Assembly (NCBI RefSeq): GCF_900166655.1 | Contig: NZ_FVZB01000007.1 | Coordinates: 434,001-498,000 of the forward strand | Source of the DNA: Halobacillus hunanensis | GTDB taxonomy: Bacteria; Bacillota; Bacilli; Bacillales; Halobacillaceae | DNA length: 64,000 nt | Direction: 5' to 3' | Part shown: positions 9,473 to 16,802 of the stretch, one piece after another | How the letters are laid out: each line of letters opens with the position of its first letter | How positions within the stretch are numbered: the first letter of the stretch is position 1 | Position numbers and translations under genes: made by a program | Notes under the pieces: model-generated | The model's database searches: none | What the model was told of the DNA's origin: nothing | The model's input: only the letters and a program-made list of their open reading frames with translations

Positions 9473-9660
9473 TCAATTAGTCCTCCTTGACAGTTTACTG
9501 TATAATTTTGGTATTAGTTTGCTTTTAGCTTTTGCATGGAAATGAAATTCTGGTTGGTCCCATGCTTTGTAAAATCGCTGGTTGGGAATAGATTTTATAG
9601 AAATCTCGCGAACTGAATTTCTACTTATTTTCTTTGTTTTCCTGTCGAGGAGTTGATCCA

Positions 9661-10584
9661 CTATTTTTTGATGATTTGATCGGGTAATGTTCTTTCCAGA
9701 GTATTGTCTTTATCGCCTTTTCCAGAAGACTTTAAGATCCTATTATCGTTAAGTAAAACAAAATAAGACCCTCTAGGGATCGTGGAAGCTTCCTCTAAAT
9801 AGTTGCATATTTCCTCAAATATTTTTTCGTCTGGATGAGCCTGTTTTTCTTCCATAAATAATTGTATGGTAATAAATATCTTTTCTGCCTCTACGAAGTC
9901 CGGTTGGTAGACACTCTGAAGTTCTTCCTTCGTAATTTGAGGATTATTCATATAAGCATTATATAAATGTTTCAATGAGTCGCCGGCAACGTCTGCATAG
10001 TAATAAGGAGTCATCAGGCCGACAGCTCCAGTGTTTTCAATAGCTTCCTCGGTTTTACCGACAACAGGTTTATTCTGCACTAAGTCTTCAAGATATTTGT
10101 CTAACTGGTTAAAAGCTTTTTCATTAACCATTCGATAAAGGCCTGTTTGGATCGCTTGCTCCACTTGGCCTTCCTGAGACCATACCCCTTCTAATACCGG
10201 CTTATCATCTTGTATGGGAATAATGGCGTAGGTGTGAAAATGAGGTTCACCTTTAGATTCCACAAATACAGTGGCTCCGCCTTGCGCACCTACTAGGTTA
10301 TGAACCGTTACTTCAGTTTTGTATTCTTCCATGAAAAAAGTCTTCACGGCTTGATCAATTTCTTCACGATGGGCTTCAGCTATTTTGCCTGTTTGCTCAC
10401 CACCATTAAGGTCATATCCTTGACCTGTGTAGTCCTGGACGCTTACGTACCTGTTCTCTTCCTGTTTTCCCTCCGCTGAGTTGCTGTCACCATTTTGGTT
10501 ATTACCTGATTCGCTCACACCACAACCTCCGATCAATAACGATATTCCGATAGTTAATGCCAATACTTTTTTCTTGTGTTTCAT
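9661..10584 (-). CDS. DUF1672 lipoprotein, TilA-like putative immunity protein (copy 1, divergent)
   Basis: A 307-residue lipoprotein whose first ~45 residues are nearly identical to the other two copies, while the rest has diverged (for example GLMTPYYYADVAGDSLKHLY instead of the YYYITIFGE form). The lipobox is LIGGC with Cys21. The pattern of constant signal/linker and variable core suggests duplication followed by diversification of a lipase-binding surface. It is the first gene of the minus-strand series and has its own promoter at 10687-10715. Immunity function is inferred. Confidence 0.8.
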   Translation of the reverse strand: MKHKKKVLALTIGISLLIGGCGVSESGNNQNGDSNSAEGKQEENRYVSVQDYTGQGYDLNGGEQTGKIAEAHREEIDQAVKTFFMEEYKTEVTVHNLVGAQGGATVFVESKGEPHFHTYAIIPIQDDKPVLEGVWSQEGQVEQAIQTGLYRMVNEKAFNQLDKYLEDLVQNKPVVGKTEEAIENTGAVGLMTPYYYADVAGDSLKHLYNAYMNNPQITKEELQSVYQPDFVEAEKIFITIQLFMEEKQAHPDEKIFEEICNYLEEASTIPRGSYFVLLNDNRILKSSGKGDKDNTLERTLPDQIIKK

Positions 10585-10686
10585 TCAGATAAGCCTCCCT
10601 GAGTATGTAGGTAGCTACAGAGTTAATATGTAAAAATTCTAGCTGATCTTCAATATAACATGGGAATTTCCATGAATATCCACTTC

Positions 10687-10715
10687 ATTATAATAAAACG
10701 GGAGGCTCTTGTGAA
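10687..10715 (-). promoter_or_regulatory. Sigma-A promoter of the first DUF1672 gene
   Basis: Minus-strand TTCACA (10710-10715), 17-base spacer, TATAAT (10687-10692). The segment from here to the start codon is a near copy of 8273-8404. Confidence 0.75.
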
Positions 10716-10771
10716 CACCAGAATTAGGCAAAAATCGCTCCTTAAGGTTTCCTTAGAGGGCTTCTTACCTG

Positions 10772-10918
10772 TGTGTCTGAAGATCATCCCGGAGATTTGA
10801 GTATCTTAGCTGGTTATTTAAGAATCACCATCTGTTCTTTAAGAATGACCACGCGTTATTTAAGAATCAACCCTGGTTATTTCAGAATCATCTTACTTTA
10901 TTTAAAAATCCTCCGAGG
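10772..10918. repeat. Seven degenerate 21-bp tandem repeats
   Basis: Seven units of exactly 21 bp, best conserved in the core TTATTTAAGAATCA. Read on the plus strand they would encode heptads such as YLRINPG, but there is no credible ribosome site. Repeats of this sort occur between genes in Bacillaceae; they are probably non-coding. Confidence 0.7.
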
Positions 10919-10926
10919 AAACAGTG

Positions 10927-10956
10927 TTGACTTCATTGCCCAAAGCGTACTATGAT
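10927..10956 (+). promoter_or_regulatory. Promoter of the ABC-F gene
   Basis: TTGACT (10927-10932), 18-base spacer, TATGAT (10951-10956). It would give a leader of about 280 bases before the ABC-F start codon. Confidence 0.6.
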
Positions 10957-11076
10957 ACATCTATAACAACTCAGCAAAGAGGGTGAATTGTAGGCTCATG
11001 AAGAACTAATCCTATTTTTCTCAGAACAAATGAATGATTCATGACAAAAAACCTTCCATTAGAAGGCTTCTTTTGC

Positions 11077-11103
11077 ATGACATTCATCATCGTTCAGAAA
11101 TAG
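11077..11103 (+). CDS. Candidate leader peptide MTFIIVQK of the ABC-F gene
   Basis: An eight-codon frame whose last codons lie inside the first arm (11091-11105) of the leader structure. A ribosome moving through it would block that arm. Its ribosome site is weak (AGAAGG about ten bases upstream), so the call rests on position. Confidence 0.35.
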   Translation: MTFIIVQK

Positions 11104-11192
11104 GATTGGTATTGATATGTATCCTACACCCCTATGTGTATAGGTGTGCCTCCTATTCTGAACGTGTCTGTCCGTGAATAGGGGGCTATTTT
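11091..11192 (+). promoter_or_regulatory. Transcription attenuator of the ABC-F gene
   Basis: Three arms compete. Arm 1 (11091-11105) pairs with arm 2 (11151-11164) over 14 bp with one bulged A. A segment overlapping arm 2, GCCTCCTATTC (11148-11158), also pairs with arm 3, GAATAGGGGGC (11176-11186), over 11 bp. The second stem is followed at once by TATTTTTTG, a rho-independent terminator. A second short frame, MYPTPLCV (11117-11143), lies between arms 1 and 2. The layout matches antibiotic-responsive leaders of ABC-F genes such as vmlR. Induction is inferred. Confidence 0.7.
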
Positions 11193-11244
11193 TTGTTCGA
11201 AAAAAGTATAGTCTCCATCTTAATTAGAAATGGAGATGAGTGAT

Positions 11245-12834
11245 ATGGTATTGATCAACTTACAGGGTATTCGTGTTGAGGTGAAGGATCGAACGTTATT
11301 TCACATCAAAGATTTAAGTATTCATCAGGGAGATCGGATTGGAATGGTGGGCCGCAATGGTTCGGGAAAGACCTCACTGCTTCAAGTGATCGCTAAGGAA
11401 AGGGAACCTACGGCTGGCGTGGTTATCCAGCGTGCCTCGGTGGCACTGCTTCCCCAGTTGAAACCTCAAGTTGACCAAAAAAGTGGTGGTGAAATCTCTC
11501 AGGCGGTTATTCATGAGACTTTTTCACAAGATGCCGATGTATTATTGGCTGATGAGCCGACAACCCATCTCGATATGGAAAATGTAGAAAAATTGGAGCA
11601 GCAGTTAAAGCGGCGTCAGGAAGCGATGGTAGTCGTATCCCATGATCGGGCTTTTCTGGATGCTCTTTGCAATCAAATTTGGGAGTTAGACGACGAGCAA
11701 ATCCGCGTATATTCAGGCAATTACACGGAGTATGAACAACAGAAAGAAGCGGCCCGTAAACATCATGAAAAAGAATACGAGAAATACATCCATAAGAAAA
11801 AGCAGCTGGAAGAGGCCATGGAGCAAAAAGATCAAAAAGCACAGCGGGCGGTAAAAAAACCGAAGAATCTTTCTGGTTCTGAGGCTAAAGCAGCGAAATT
11901 TGCCAAACCGTATTTTGCCAAAAAACAGAAGAAGCTAAATCAGGGAGTGAAATCTATCCAAACTCGGATTGACCAGCTGGATAAGGTTGAAAAAATAAAA
12001 GAGCTTCCTCCGATAAAAATGCAAGTAGCCCATGAAGCGTCACTGAATAAACGCACCATTATCCGTGGTGAGAAGGTAAGCGGCACCGTAGGAGATCGGT
12101 TGTTATGGCAAGCGTTTGATTTCTCTGTGGCTGGAGGGGATAAGGTTGCCCTCATTGGACCAAATGGAAGCGGGAAAACGACCTTCCTTCATATGATTCT
12201 CGGGGGCGCACAAGGAATTCACATTTCTCCGACCGTTTCGTTTGGCTACTTCAGCCAAATGCTTGAAGTGCTGGATGTTAACGATTCGATTTTAGACAAC
12301 GTAAGTAGTACATCTTCTCAAGATCCAACGTTAATCAGAACCGTTCTGGCCAGGCTTGGGTTTTTTCGGGACGATGTGTTTAAAGAGGTTCATGTGCTCA
12401 GTGGCGGAGAGCGGGTGAAGGTAGCTTTTGCCAAGTTATTTGTCAGCGATGCCAACGTACTGATTTTGGATGAACCGACGAACTACTTGGACATCGAAGC
12501 TGTGGAAGAACTGGGATCACTGCTTCATGATTATTCAGGTACCGTCATGCTGGTATCCCATGACAGACGTTTGCTGGAACATGTAGCGACAAAGGTTTTC
12601 GCTATTCGTGACCAACAGGTTCACTTCTTTGAAGGACCTTATCGGGAATATACACAAGCAGAACCGCAGAAAGATCATGATCCATTGGAGGATCAACTGC
12701 TTATGGTCGACACGAAGGTTTCTGACGTGTTAAGTCGATTAAGTTTAGAGCCATCGGAAAAATTAGAGGAAGAATTTCAACGGTTGTTACAGGAGAAAAA
12801 TATGCTCAAGCAACGATTAGAAAAAAGGCAGTAG
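11245..12834 (+). CDS. ABC-F ribosome-protection protein (Vga/VmlR-like)
   Basis: A 529-residue soluble protein with two ATP-binding cassettes and no membrane segments. Visible are Walker A GRNGSGKT and GPNGSGKT, signatures KSGGE and LSGGER, and Walker B LLADEPTTHLD and LILDEPTNYLD. A highly charged linker (roughly residues 175-250) separates the cassettes and would reach the ribosomal peptidyl-transferase centre; a charged C-terminal tail follows. The first cassette is unusually short between Walker A and signature, as in antibiotic-resistance ABC-F proteins. ABC-F factors free ribosomes from lincosamide, pleuromutilin or streptogramin drugs; the spectrum here is unknown. The ATG at 11245 is preferred to one at 11230 because GGAG lies nine bases before it. 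Confidence 0.85.
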   Translation: MVLINLQGIRVEVKDRTLFHIKDLSIHQGDRIGMVGRNGSGKTSLLQVIAKEREPTAGVVIQRASVALLPQLKPQVDQKSGGEISQAVIHETFSQDADVLLADEPTTHLDMENVEKLEQQLKRRQEAMVVVSHDRAFLDALCNQIWELDDEQIRVYSGNYTEYEQQKEAARKHHEKEYEKYIHKKKQLEEAMEQKDQKAQRAVKKPKNLSGSEAKAAKFAKPYFAKKQKKLNQGVKSIQTRIDQLDKVEKIKELPPIKMQVAHEASLNKRTIIRGEKVSGTVGDRLLWQAFDFSVAGGDKVALIGPNGSGKTTFLHMILGGAQGIHISPTVSFGYFSQMLEVLDVNDSILDNVSSTSSQDPTLIRTVLARLGFFRDDVFKEVHVLSGGERVKVAFAKLFVSDANVLILDEPTNYLDIEAVEELGSLLHDYSGTVMLVSHDRRLLEHVATKVFAIRDQQVHFFEGPYREYTQAEPQKDHDPLEDQLLMVDTKVSDVLSRLSLEPSEKLEEEFQRLLQEKNMLKQRLEKRQ

Positions 12835-12874
12835 TTAACCTGCCAATCTTTATCATTTAAGGATCACAAAGATG

Positions 12875-12902
12875 TGTACAAGCCCAATTTTCGTGGTATA
12901 AT
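12875..12902 (+). promoter_or_regulatory. Promoter of the antisense RNA at 12908-13056
   Basis: TGTACA (12875-12880), 16-base spacer, consensus TATAAT (12897-12902). It points rightward into a hairpin-rich stretch with no gene. Confidence 0.6.
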
Positions 12903-12907
12903 GGACA

Positions 12908-13056
12908 TAGAAGGCATAAGATTGAATAAACTAATAAGGCCGTCGGTGTTGTCGCACCAGACGGCCCACAAAAGACCGAACCCCATCAAAGAGGGGTAAG
13001 GCTCTAATGAGTAATAACCCCCATGGCCAGGCTAAAGCACAAGGGGGTTATTTTTT
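12908..13056 (+). ncRNA. Putative type I antitoxin RNA
   Basis: About 150 bases from the promoter to a terminator (stem AATAACCCCC 13013-13022 with GGGGGTTATT 13043-13052, then T-run). A further hairpin, GGCCGTC/GACGGCC, lies at about 12940-12967. The 3' end overlaps the 3' end of the small toxin gene on the other strand, the arrangement of B. subtilis txpA/RatA and bsrG/SR4. Start point approximate. Confidence 0.6.
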
Positions 13057-13131
13057 ATTGCGAAAACTGAGAATCAAGATCATCAGTGTTGCAAAGTTCA
13101 CTGAAAACATCAGGCTCTCGAATACGCTCAT
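13048..13131 (-). CDS. Holin-like type I toxin peptide, 27 residues
   Basis: Peptide MSVFESLMFSVNFATLMILI followed by LSFRNKK: one hydrophobic helix with a basic tail, typical of the peptides annotated 'putative holin-like toxin' in Firmicutes and of TxpA/BsrG-type membrane toxins. A near-perfect ribosome site, GGGAGGTGA, lies just upstream. The extended -10 promoter is at 13197-13205. Its 3' end converges on an opposing RNA. In the mRNA, AAGGGGGT near the 5' end can pair with ACCCCCTT at the 3' end, a feature of translationally inert type I toxin transcripts. Confidence 0.7.
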   Translation of the reverse strand: MSVFESLMFSVNFATLMILILSFRNKK

Positions 13132-13196
13132 GGCTTCACCTCCCTTCATGGGAAGTGAACCTGACCCCCTTGGAATCCGATCTATTGTGTATTCTT

Positions 13197-13205
13197 ATTA
13201 TAACA
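13197..13205 (-). promoter_or_regulatory. Extended -10 promoter of the toxin gene
   Basis: Minus-strand TG-T-TATAAT (TATAAT at 13197-13202). No clear -35. Transcription would start near 13190, about 60 bases before the toxin ATG. Confidence 0.55.
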
Positions 13206-13297
13206 CGAAATTCTGAAAATTCCTTTCCATTTCTATACGGCAGCTTCTCGAGACGATTAAAGTTAGGATACAGTTATCTGAATCACCTATGTGGATA

Positions 13298-13306
13298 TGC
13301 TATAAT
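13298..13306 (+). promoter_or_regulatory. Extended -10 promoter of the MntA-HepT pair
   Basis: TG-C-TATAAT with TATAAT at 13301-13306, 30 bases before the mntA start codon. Confidence 0.5.
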
Positions 13307-13335
13307 GAACAAAAACGAAAAAAGGAAGATATCTA

Positions 13336-13659
13336 ATGGATGATCATCTAACTATTCGGGGGCAAGCTCTTAATGAGTTAAAGGAGTTAGTCGTTGATCA
13401 ATTATTTTCAGAACAGGTTCGCGTCTATTTATTCGGTTCATGGGCTCGACAGGAGGAAAAGCAAAGCTCAGATATTGATATTGCTATCGATTCTGTAACT
13501 CCTTTAGATGGATCCAAATGGAATCAGTTGATAGATGTAATAGAAAATTCTACGATTCCTTATAGGGTAGATGTTGTAGACTTATGGTTTGCAAATTCAA
13601 AACTTGTTCAAACAGTAAGAGAGGAGGGGATCTTATGGAAAGATTACGCCGCCGGTTAG
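13336..13659 (+). CDS. mntA: MNT-domain nucleotidyltransferase, MntA-type antitoxin
   Basis: A 107-residue minimal nucleotidyltransferase. The active-site motif GSx10DxD is exact: GSWARQEEKQSSDIDIAID (about residues 36-54). In MntA-HepT (type VII) systems this enzyme inactivates the HEPN toxin by AMPylating a tyrosine in its RX4HXY motif. The partner gene follows with a 25-base overlap, so the two are translated together. Confidence 0.85.
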   Translation: MDDHLTIRGQALNELKELVVDQLFSEQVRVYLFGSWARQEEKQSSDIDIAIDSVTPLDGSKWNQLIDVIENSTIPYRVDVVDLWFANSKLVQTVREEGILWKDYAAG

Positions 13660-14039
13660 AATCTGCAGAGAAAGCCCTGTCTTCTCTTGAAAAATTAGTT
13701 GTACTTGAAAAGCTGACTGAAGTAGAGAGGGATGCGGCTATTCAACGTTTTGAGTCTTCTTTCGAAGCTTGTTGGAAAGCAGGCAGACAGTATTTATATG
13801 ATATCGAAGGGCTGGATATCGGATCCCCTAAGAGTGTCATCCGTAGCAGTCGGGAAGTGAATCTCTTCAGTGATGAGGAAACGGTAACGGCATTGAACAT
13901 GGTGAATGATCGTAATCTAACTGTTCACACGTACAACGAAGAAGTCGCTGTAAAAATCCAGGGCAACTTGAATAAGTATTATCACTTGTTGCAGGTTTGG
14001 ATCGAACGAATGGTGAAAAGGATTGAGCATTTAAACTAA
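13635..14039 (+). CDS. hepT: HEPN-domain toxin, HepT-like
   Basis: A 134-residue all-helical HEPN protein (HI0074-like family). The RNase motif RX4HXY is complete: RNLTVHTY (about residues 97-104), with the Tyr that MntA modifies in characterised systems. The start at 13635 follows GAGAGGAGGGG and gives MERLRRRLESAEKAL. HepT cleaves RNA; the MntA upstream is its expected antidote. A terminator at 14125-14155 closes the operon. Confidence 0.85.
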   Translation: MERLRRRLESAEKALSSLEKLVVLEKLTEVERDAAIQRFESSFEACWKAGRQYLYDIEGLDIGSPKSVIRSSREVNLFSDEETVTALNMVNDRNLTVHTYNEEVAVKIQGNLNKYYHLLQVWIERMVKRIEHLN

Positions 14040-14124
14040 TTCTTACAAAAGTTCTCAGCCTTGTTACGTACTGATTAAATAATTGAATTAACAACACAAC
14101 ATTAGAGTTTACTATATATCTTGA

Positions 14125-14155
14125 AAAACAGAAGGGCGGCAACCTTCTGTTTTTT
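14125..14155 (+). terminator. Rho-independent terminator of mntA-hepT
   Basis: Stem AAAACAGAAGG/CCTTCTGTTTT (14125-14135 and 14143-14153) followed by T residues. Confidence 0.8.
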
Positions 14156-14195
14156 AGATTGATAAGAGTGCGCTTGTTAAGTCCTATAAAAGATA

Positions 14196-14225
14196 CAAAA
14201 AAAGCAGCCGTAAAAAGCTGCTTTT
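14196..14225 (-). terminator. Terminator of the small YfhE-like gene
   Basis: Stem AAAAGCAGC/GCTGCTTTT (14200-14208, 14217-14225) with a T-run on the minus strand. Confidence 0.7.
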
Positions 14226-14232
14226 CATCATT

Positions 14233-14391
14233 TTATCTTAAGTTTGGATTTTCACTTTTCGCTTCTTTGAGCTTGGATTTACGATATCCACCAGCGATAT
14301 CTGCTTGCTTAAATTCTTTCGCATAGTTTACTTCTTGAGCGTCTGATGGCTCGTTCCCTGCTACGGGCTGATACTGTATTTTTCTTGCCAT
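14233..14391 (-). CDS. Small YfhE-like protein, 52 residues
   Basis: A 52-residue hydrophilic protein starting MARKIQYQPVAGNEP with a core AQEVNYAKEFKQADIAGGYR. The core resembles the (A/T)QEV-Y-EFK-AD-AGGY pattern of the uncharacterised YfhE family of Bacillus. The ribosome site AAGGATGA lies upstream and a terminator downstream, so it is a complete single-gene unit. Function unknown; family recalled from the motif only. Confidence 0.65.
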   Translation of the reverse strand: MARKIQYQPVAGNEPSDAQEVNYAKEFKQADIAGGYRKSKLKEAKSENPNLR

Positions 14392-14599
14392 AAGTACTCA
14401 TCCTTTCTAGTATATCTGGTTACATAGATAGTTTCCCCGTTGTGTTAAAGACTAAACATATGCGATGAAATCCTTTATTTCAGGCAAGGCGTTGCTCGCG
14501 TCAGGGAGAACCTGTTGTTTTGGCTTGAAGTCAGATTTCTTTTCTTCCTGGATAGAGTTTGACATAATGATGTTCATTAAGGAAAGAGGAGGATATCAA

Positions 14600-15703
14600 T
14601 TGAGTTCAAACACGAGTACGACTGAACCACTATTTCAATCATTTACGAATGAAAAAATAAACCTGCCGAACCGCACGGTAATGGCGCCGATGACTAGAGG
14701 TTTTTCACCAGAAGGAGTGCCAGGGGAGGACGTGGCAGCCTATTACCGCCGCAGAGCCGAGAATGGGGTAGGTTTAATTGTCACGGAAGGAACGGGGGTT
14801 CATCACCCAGCGTCTGTTTCAGGTGCCAGCATCCCGCTATTTCATGGAGAAGAGTCACTGAATGGATGGGCGAATGTAGTAAAAGAAGTTCACCAAGCAG
14901 GTGGGAAAATTGTACCGCAGCTCTGGCATGTGGGAATGACGCGTAAAAAAGGTGATCTTCCCAATGAGGAGGCGAATCCTGTTGGACCATCAGGCCTGAG
15001 CCTTGATGGGGAAAAGGTTACTGAGCCGATGACTGAAGCTGAAGTAGAAGATATGGTGGAAGCTTATGCACACGCGGCTGCTGATGCTAAACGCCTGGGA
15101 TTTGACGGGATTGAACTCCACGGTGCGCATGGCTATTTAATCGATCAATTTTTCTGGAAACAAACCAATAAACGAACCGACCGATATGGTGGAGACCTTG
15201 TCGGTAGGACGCAATTCGCTGTTGAGGTGATCGAAGCTTGCCGGCGTGAAGTTGGACCTGATTTCCCGATCATCTTTCGGTTTTCTCAATGGAAAATGAA
15301 TGATTATAAGGCCAAACTTGCTGAAACTCCGGATGAATTGGAGCAATTCCTAACACCGCTAGTAGAAGCGGGCGTGGATATTTTTCACTGTTCTACCCGC
15401 CGATTCTGGGAGCCGGAGTTTAAGGGTTCTGACTTGAACTTGGCAGGATGGACGAAGAAATTATCAGGTAAGCCGGTGATTTCTGTAGGATCAGTCGGAC
15501 TCGATGGAGAATTCACAAGCTTTTCTGGCGCTGAGACCACTAGTTTGGATGGTCTGATGGAAAAGCTTGATCAAGGAGAGTTTGATTTAGTAGCCATTGG
15601 ACGTTCTCTGTTAATGGATCCGGAGTGGGTGAGGAAAGTTCGTGATGGTAAAGAAGATGAACTAGCACCTTTTGATAAAGCTGCCCTTAAACAGTTATAT
15701 TGA
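14600..15703 (+). CDS. Old Yellow Enzyme-type NADH:flavin oxidoreductase
   Basis: A 367-residue FMN enzyme that reduces activated C=C bonds of enals, enones or nitro-compounds using NAD(P)H. The family motifs are present: MAPMTRG near the N-terminus, LWHVG, HGAHGYLIDQFFWK with the substrate-binding His pair, and RTDRYGG. The frame is open further upstream, but GAGGAGG just before the TTG at 14600 and the family's usual length fix the start there. A 20-bp terminator stem follows. Natural substrate unknown. Confidence 0.85.
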   Translation: MSSNTSTTEPLFQSFTNEKINLPNRTVMAPMTRGFSPEGVPGEDVAAYYRRRAENGVGLIVTEGTGVHHPASVSGASIPLFHGEESLNGWANVVKEVHQAGGKIVPQLWHVGMTRKKGDLPNEEANPVGPSGLSLDGEKVTEPMTEAEVEDMVEAYAHAAADAKRLGFDGIELHGAHGYLIDQFFWKQTNKRTDRYGGDLVGRTQFAVEVIEACRREVGPDFPIIFRFSQWKMNDYKAKLAETPDELEQFLTPLVEAGVDIFHCSTRRFWEPEFKGSDLNLAGWTKKLSGKPVISVGSVGLDGEFTSFSGAETTSLDGLMEKLDQGEFDLVAIGRSLLMDPEWVRKVRDGKEDELAPFDKAALKQLY

Positions 15704-15730
15704 TTGTGCTGTGTCTACTCATATTATAGT

Positions 15731-15776
15731 AAAAAAGGTGTTCCACCAGTAAATTGTACTGGTGGAACACCTTTTT
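15731..15776. terminator. Bidirectional terminator
   Basis: Perfect 20-bp stem (15732-15751 with 15757-15776) between convergent genes, A- and T-rich at either end. Confidence 0.9.
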
Positions 15777-16802
15777 CTATATGTTCCATTTTACTTTTGC
15801 CTTACGAACTTTGATAAATCCAGCAATCAGATCCCAGAGTAAACCAAAAACGAGGAAAATCACTGTCCAGAATGTAAGCTGTTCCCAGATTTGGCGGACC
15901 ACATCATAGCCTTCACTTCCCTTTGTAATCAAATCATATTGCATCAGTTCATTCATGAAAGTCGGATTCCAGATCTGCATTCTTGTGATCATGAAAAGGA
16001 CCAGGGCCATGACGACGAAATTAACAATGGCAGTAAACGTTACAAGTTTGTACGTCCATTTTTCATAAAATAACTTCATGCATTCTTTCACAATCCCGGC
16101 TCCGAAAATAATGAAAGCTAAGAAGATAAGTGAACCGTAACGGGCTTCGTTTAAAAATGGAACGACCCCGGCTAATTCGTCATCTTGAAATATCCAGATG
16201 CCAAAGTATTCACTAGAAAAGCTCAGCATGATAATAAGCAGTACATAAATTACAATTCCAGTGATCGGCTCGCTTCGTTTAATCTGTCGCTTCTTTTCAG
16301 GTACGGGTGGAAGGGATGATGGTTTCCATCCTTTCTCTAGCTCCAGCTTCTCCATCCTGCCTTCACTAAAATACTCCACAAACGCAAAGCCAAAGGTGGT
16401 CCAGCCGAAAACCATTGGAATAACCACAGTGAAGAAAGAAACAATGTAGTTGACAAAATAGTCAAGAATACTCAGCGGATTGAAAATGACTTGGATGACG
16501 AAAACGGCGGTATTGACGGCAATGGTTGAAATCAAGGCTATTTTCAACACCAAGATATACAAGTCATAAAGTTCCGGACCGATTACATACTTTTTTCTGT
16601 CCCTGTATTTTCGAGCTAAACTTCTCGGGTGCCCTAGTTCTACTAACACACTTTCCACGTCTTGCTCGGTAACTTCCGTGTCTTGAACACGCTCCTCTAG
16701 CATATCCTCAATCAAGCCGTGAAGTTCATCTGCCACGTCATTTCGTTGTGCTTCCGGAAGCCGCTTACTAACCGCATAAACATATCGGTTAATGATCTCC
16801 AT
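15777..16802 (-). CDS. HAAS-domain membrane protein, partner of the PadR regulator
   Basis: A 341-residue protein. The first ~70 residues form a HAAS (HAAS/DUF1700-type) helical domain with RLPEAQRNDVADELHGLIEDML; several membrane helices follow between about 90 and 335. Such proteins are commonly encoded directly after a PadR-type repressor and are thought to act as its membrane partner or target. Here the gene overlaps the PadR gene by 14 bases. Molecular function unknown. Confidence 0.7.
   Translation of the reverse strand: MEIINRYVYAVSKRLPEAQRNDVADELHGLIEDMLEERVQDTEVTEQDVESVLVELGHPRSLARKYRDRKKYVIGPELYDLYILVLKIALISTIAVNTAVFVIQVIFNPLSILDYFVNYIVSFFTVVIPMVFGWTTFGFAFVEYFSEGRMEKLELEKGWKPSSLPPVPEKKRQIKRSEPITGIVIYVLLIIMLSFSSEYFGIWIFQDDELAGVVPFLNEARYGSLIFLAFIIFGAGIVKECMKLFYEKWTYKLVTFTAIVNFVVMALVLFMITRMQIWNPTFMNELMQYDLITKGSEGYDVVRQIWEQLTFWTVIFLVFGLLWDLIAGFIKVRKAKVKWNI

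Noticed and set aside
9473-9661. 62-residue frame between two lipoprotein genes, starting with GTG at the previous stop
   Set aside because: TAGTG overlap is suggestive, but the basic low-complexity peptide matches nothing I know and lacks a ribosome site; probably spacer.
10773-10955. 60-residue frame with YLRI heptads
   Set aside because: It is the translation of the 21-bp tandem repeats; no ribosome site and a stop outside the repeat phase.
13007-13216. 69-residue plus-strand frame over the first type I toxin
   Set aside because: Antisense to the toxin gene and crossing the terminator; the holin-like peptide on the minus strand has the good ribosome site.
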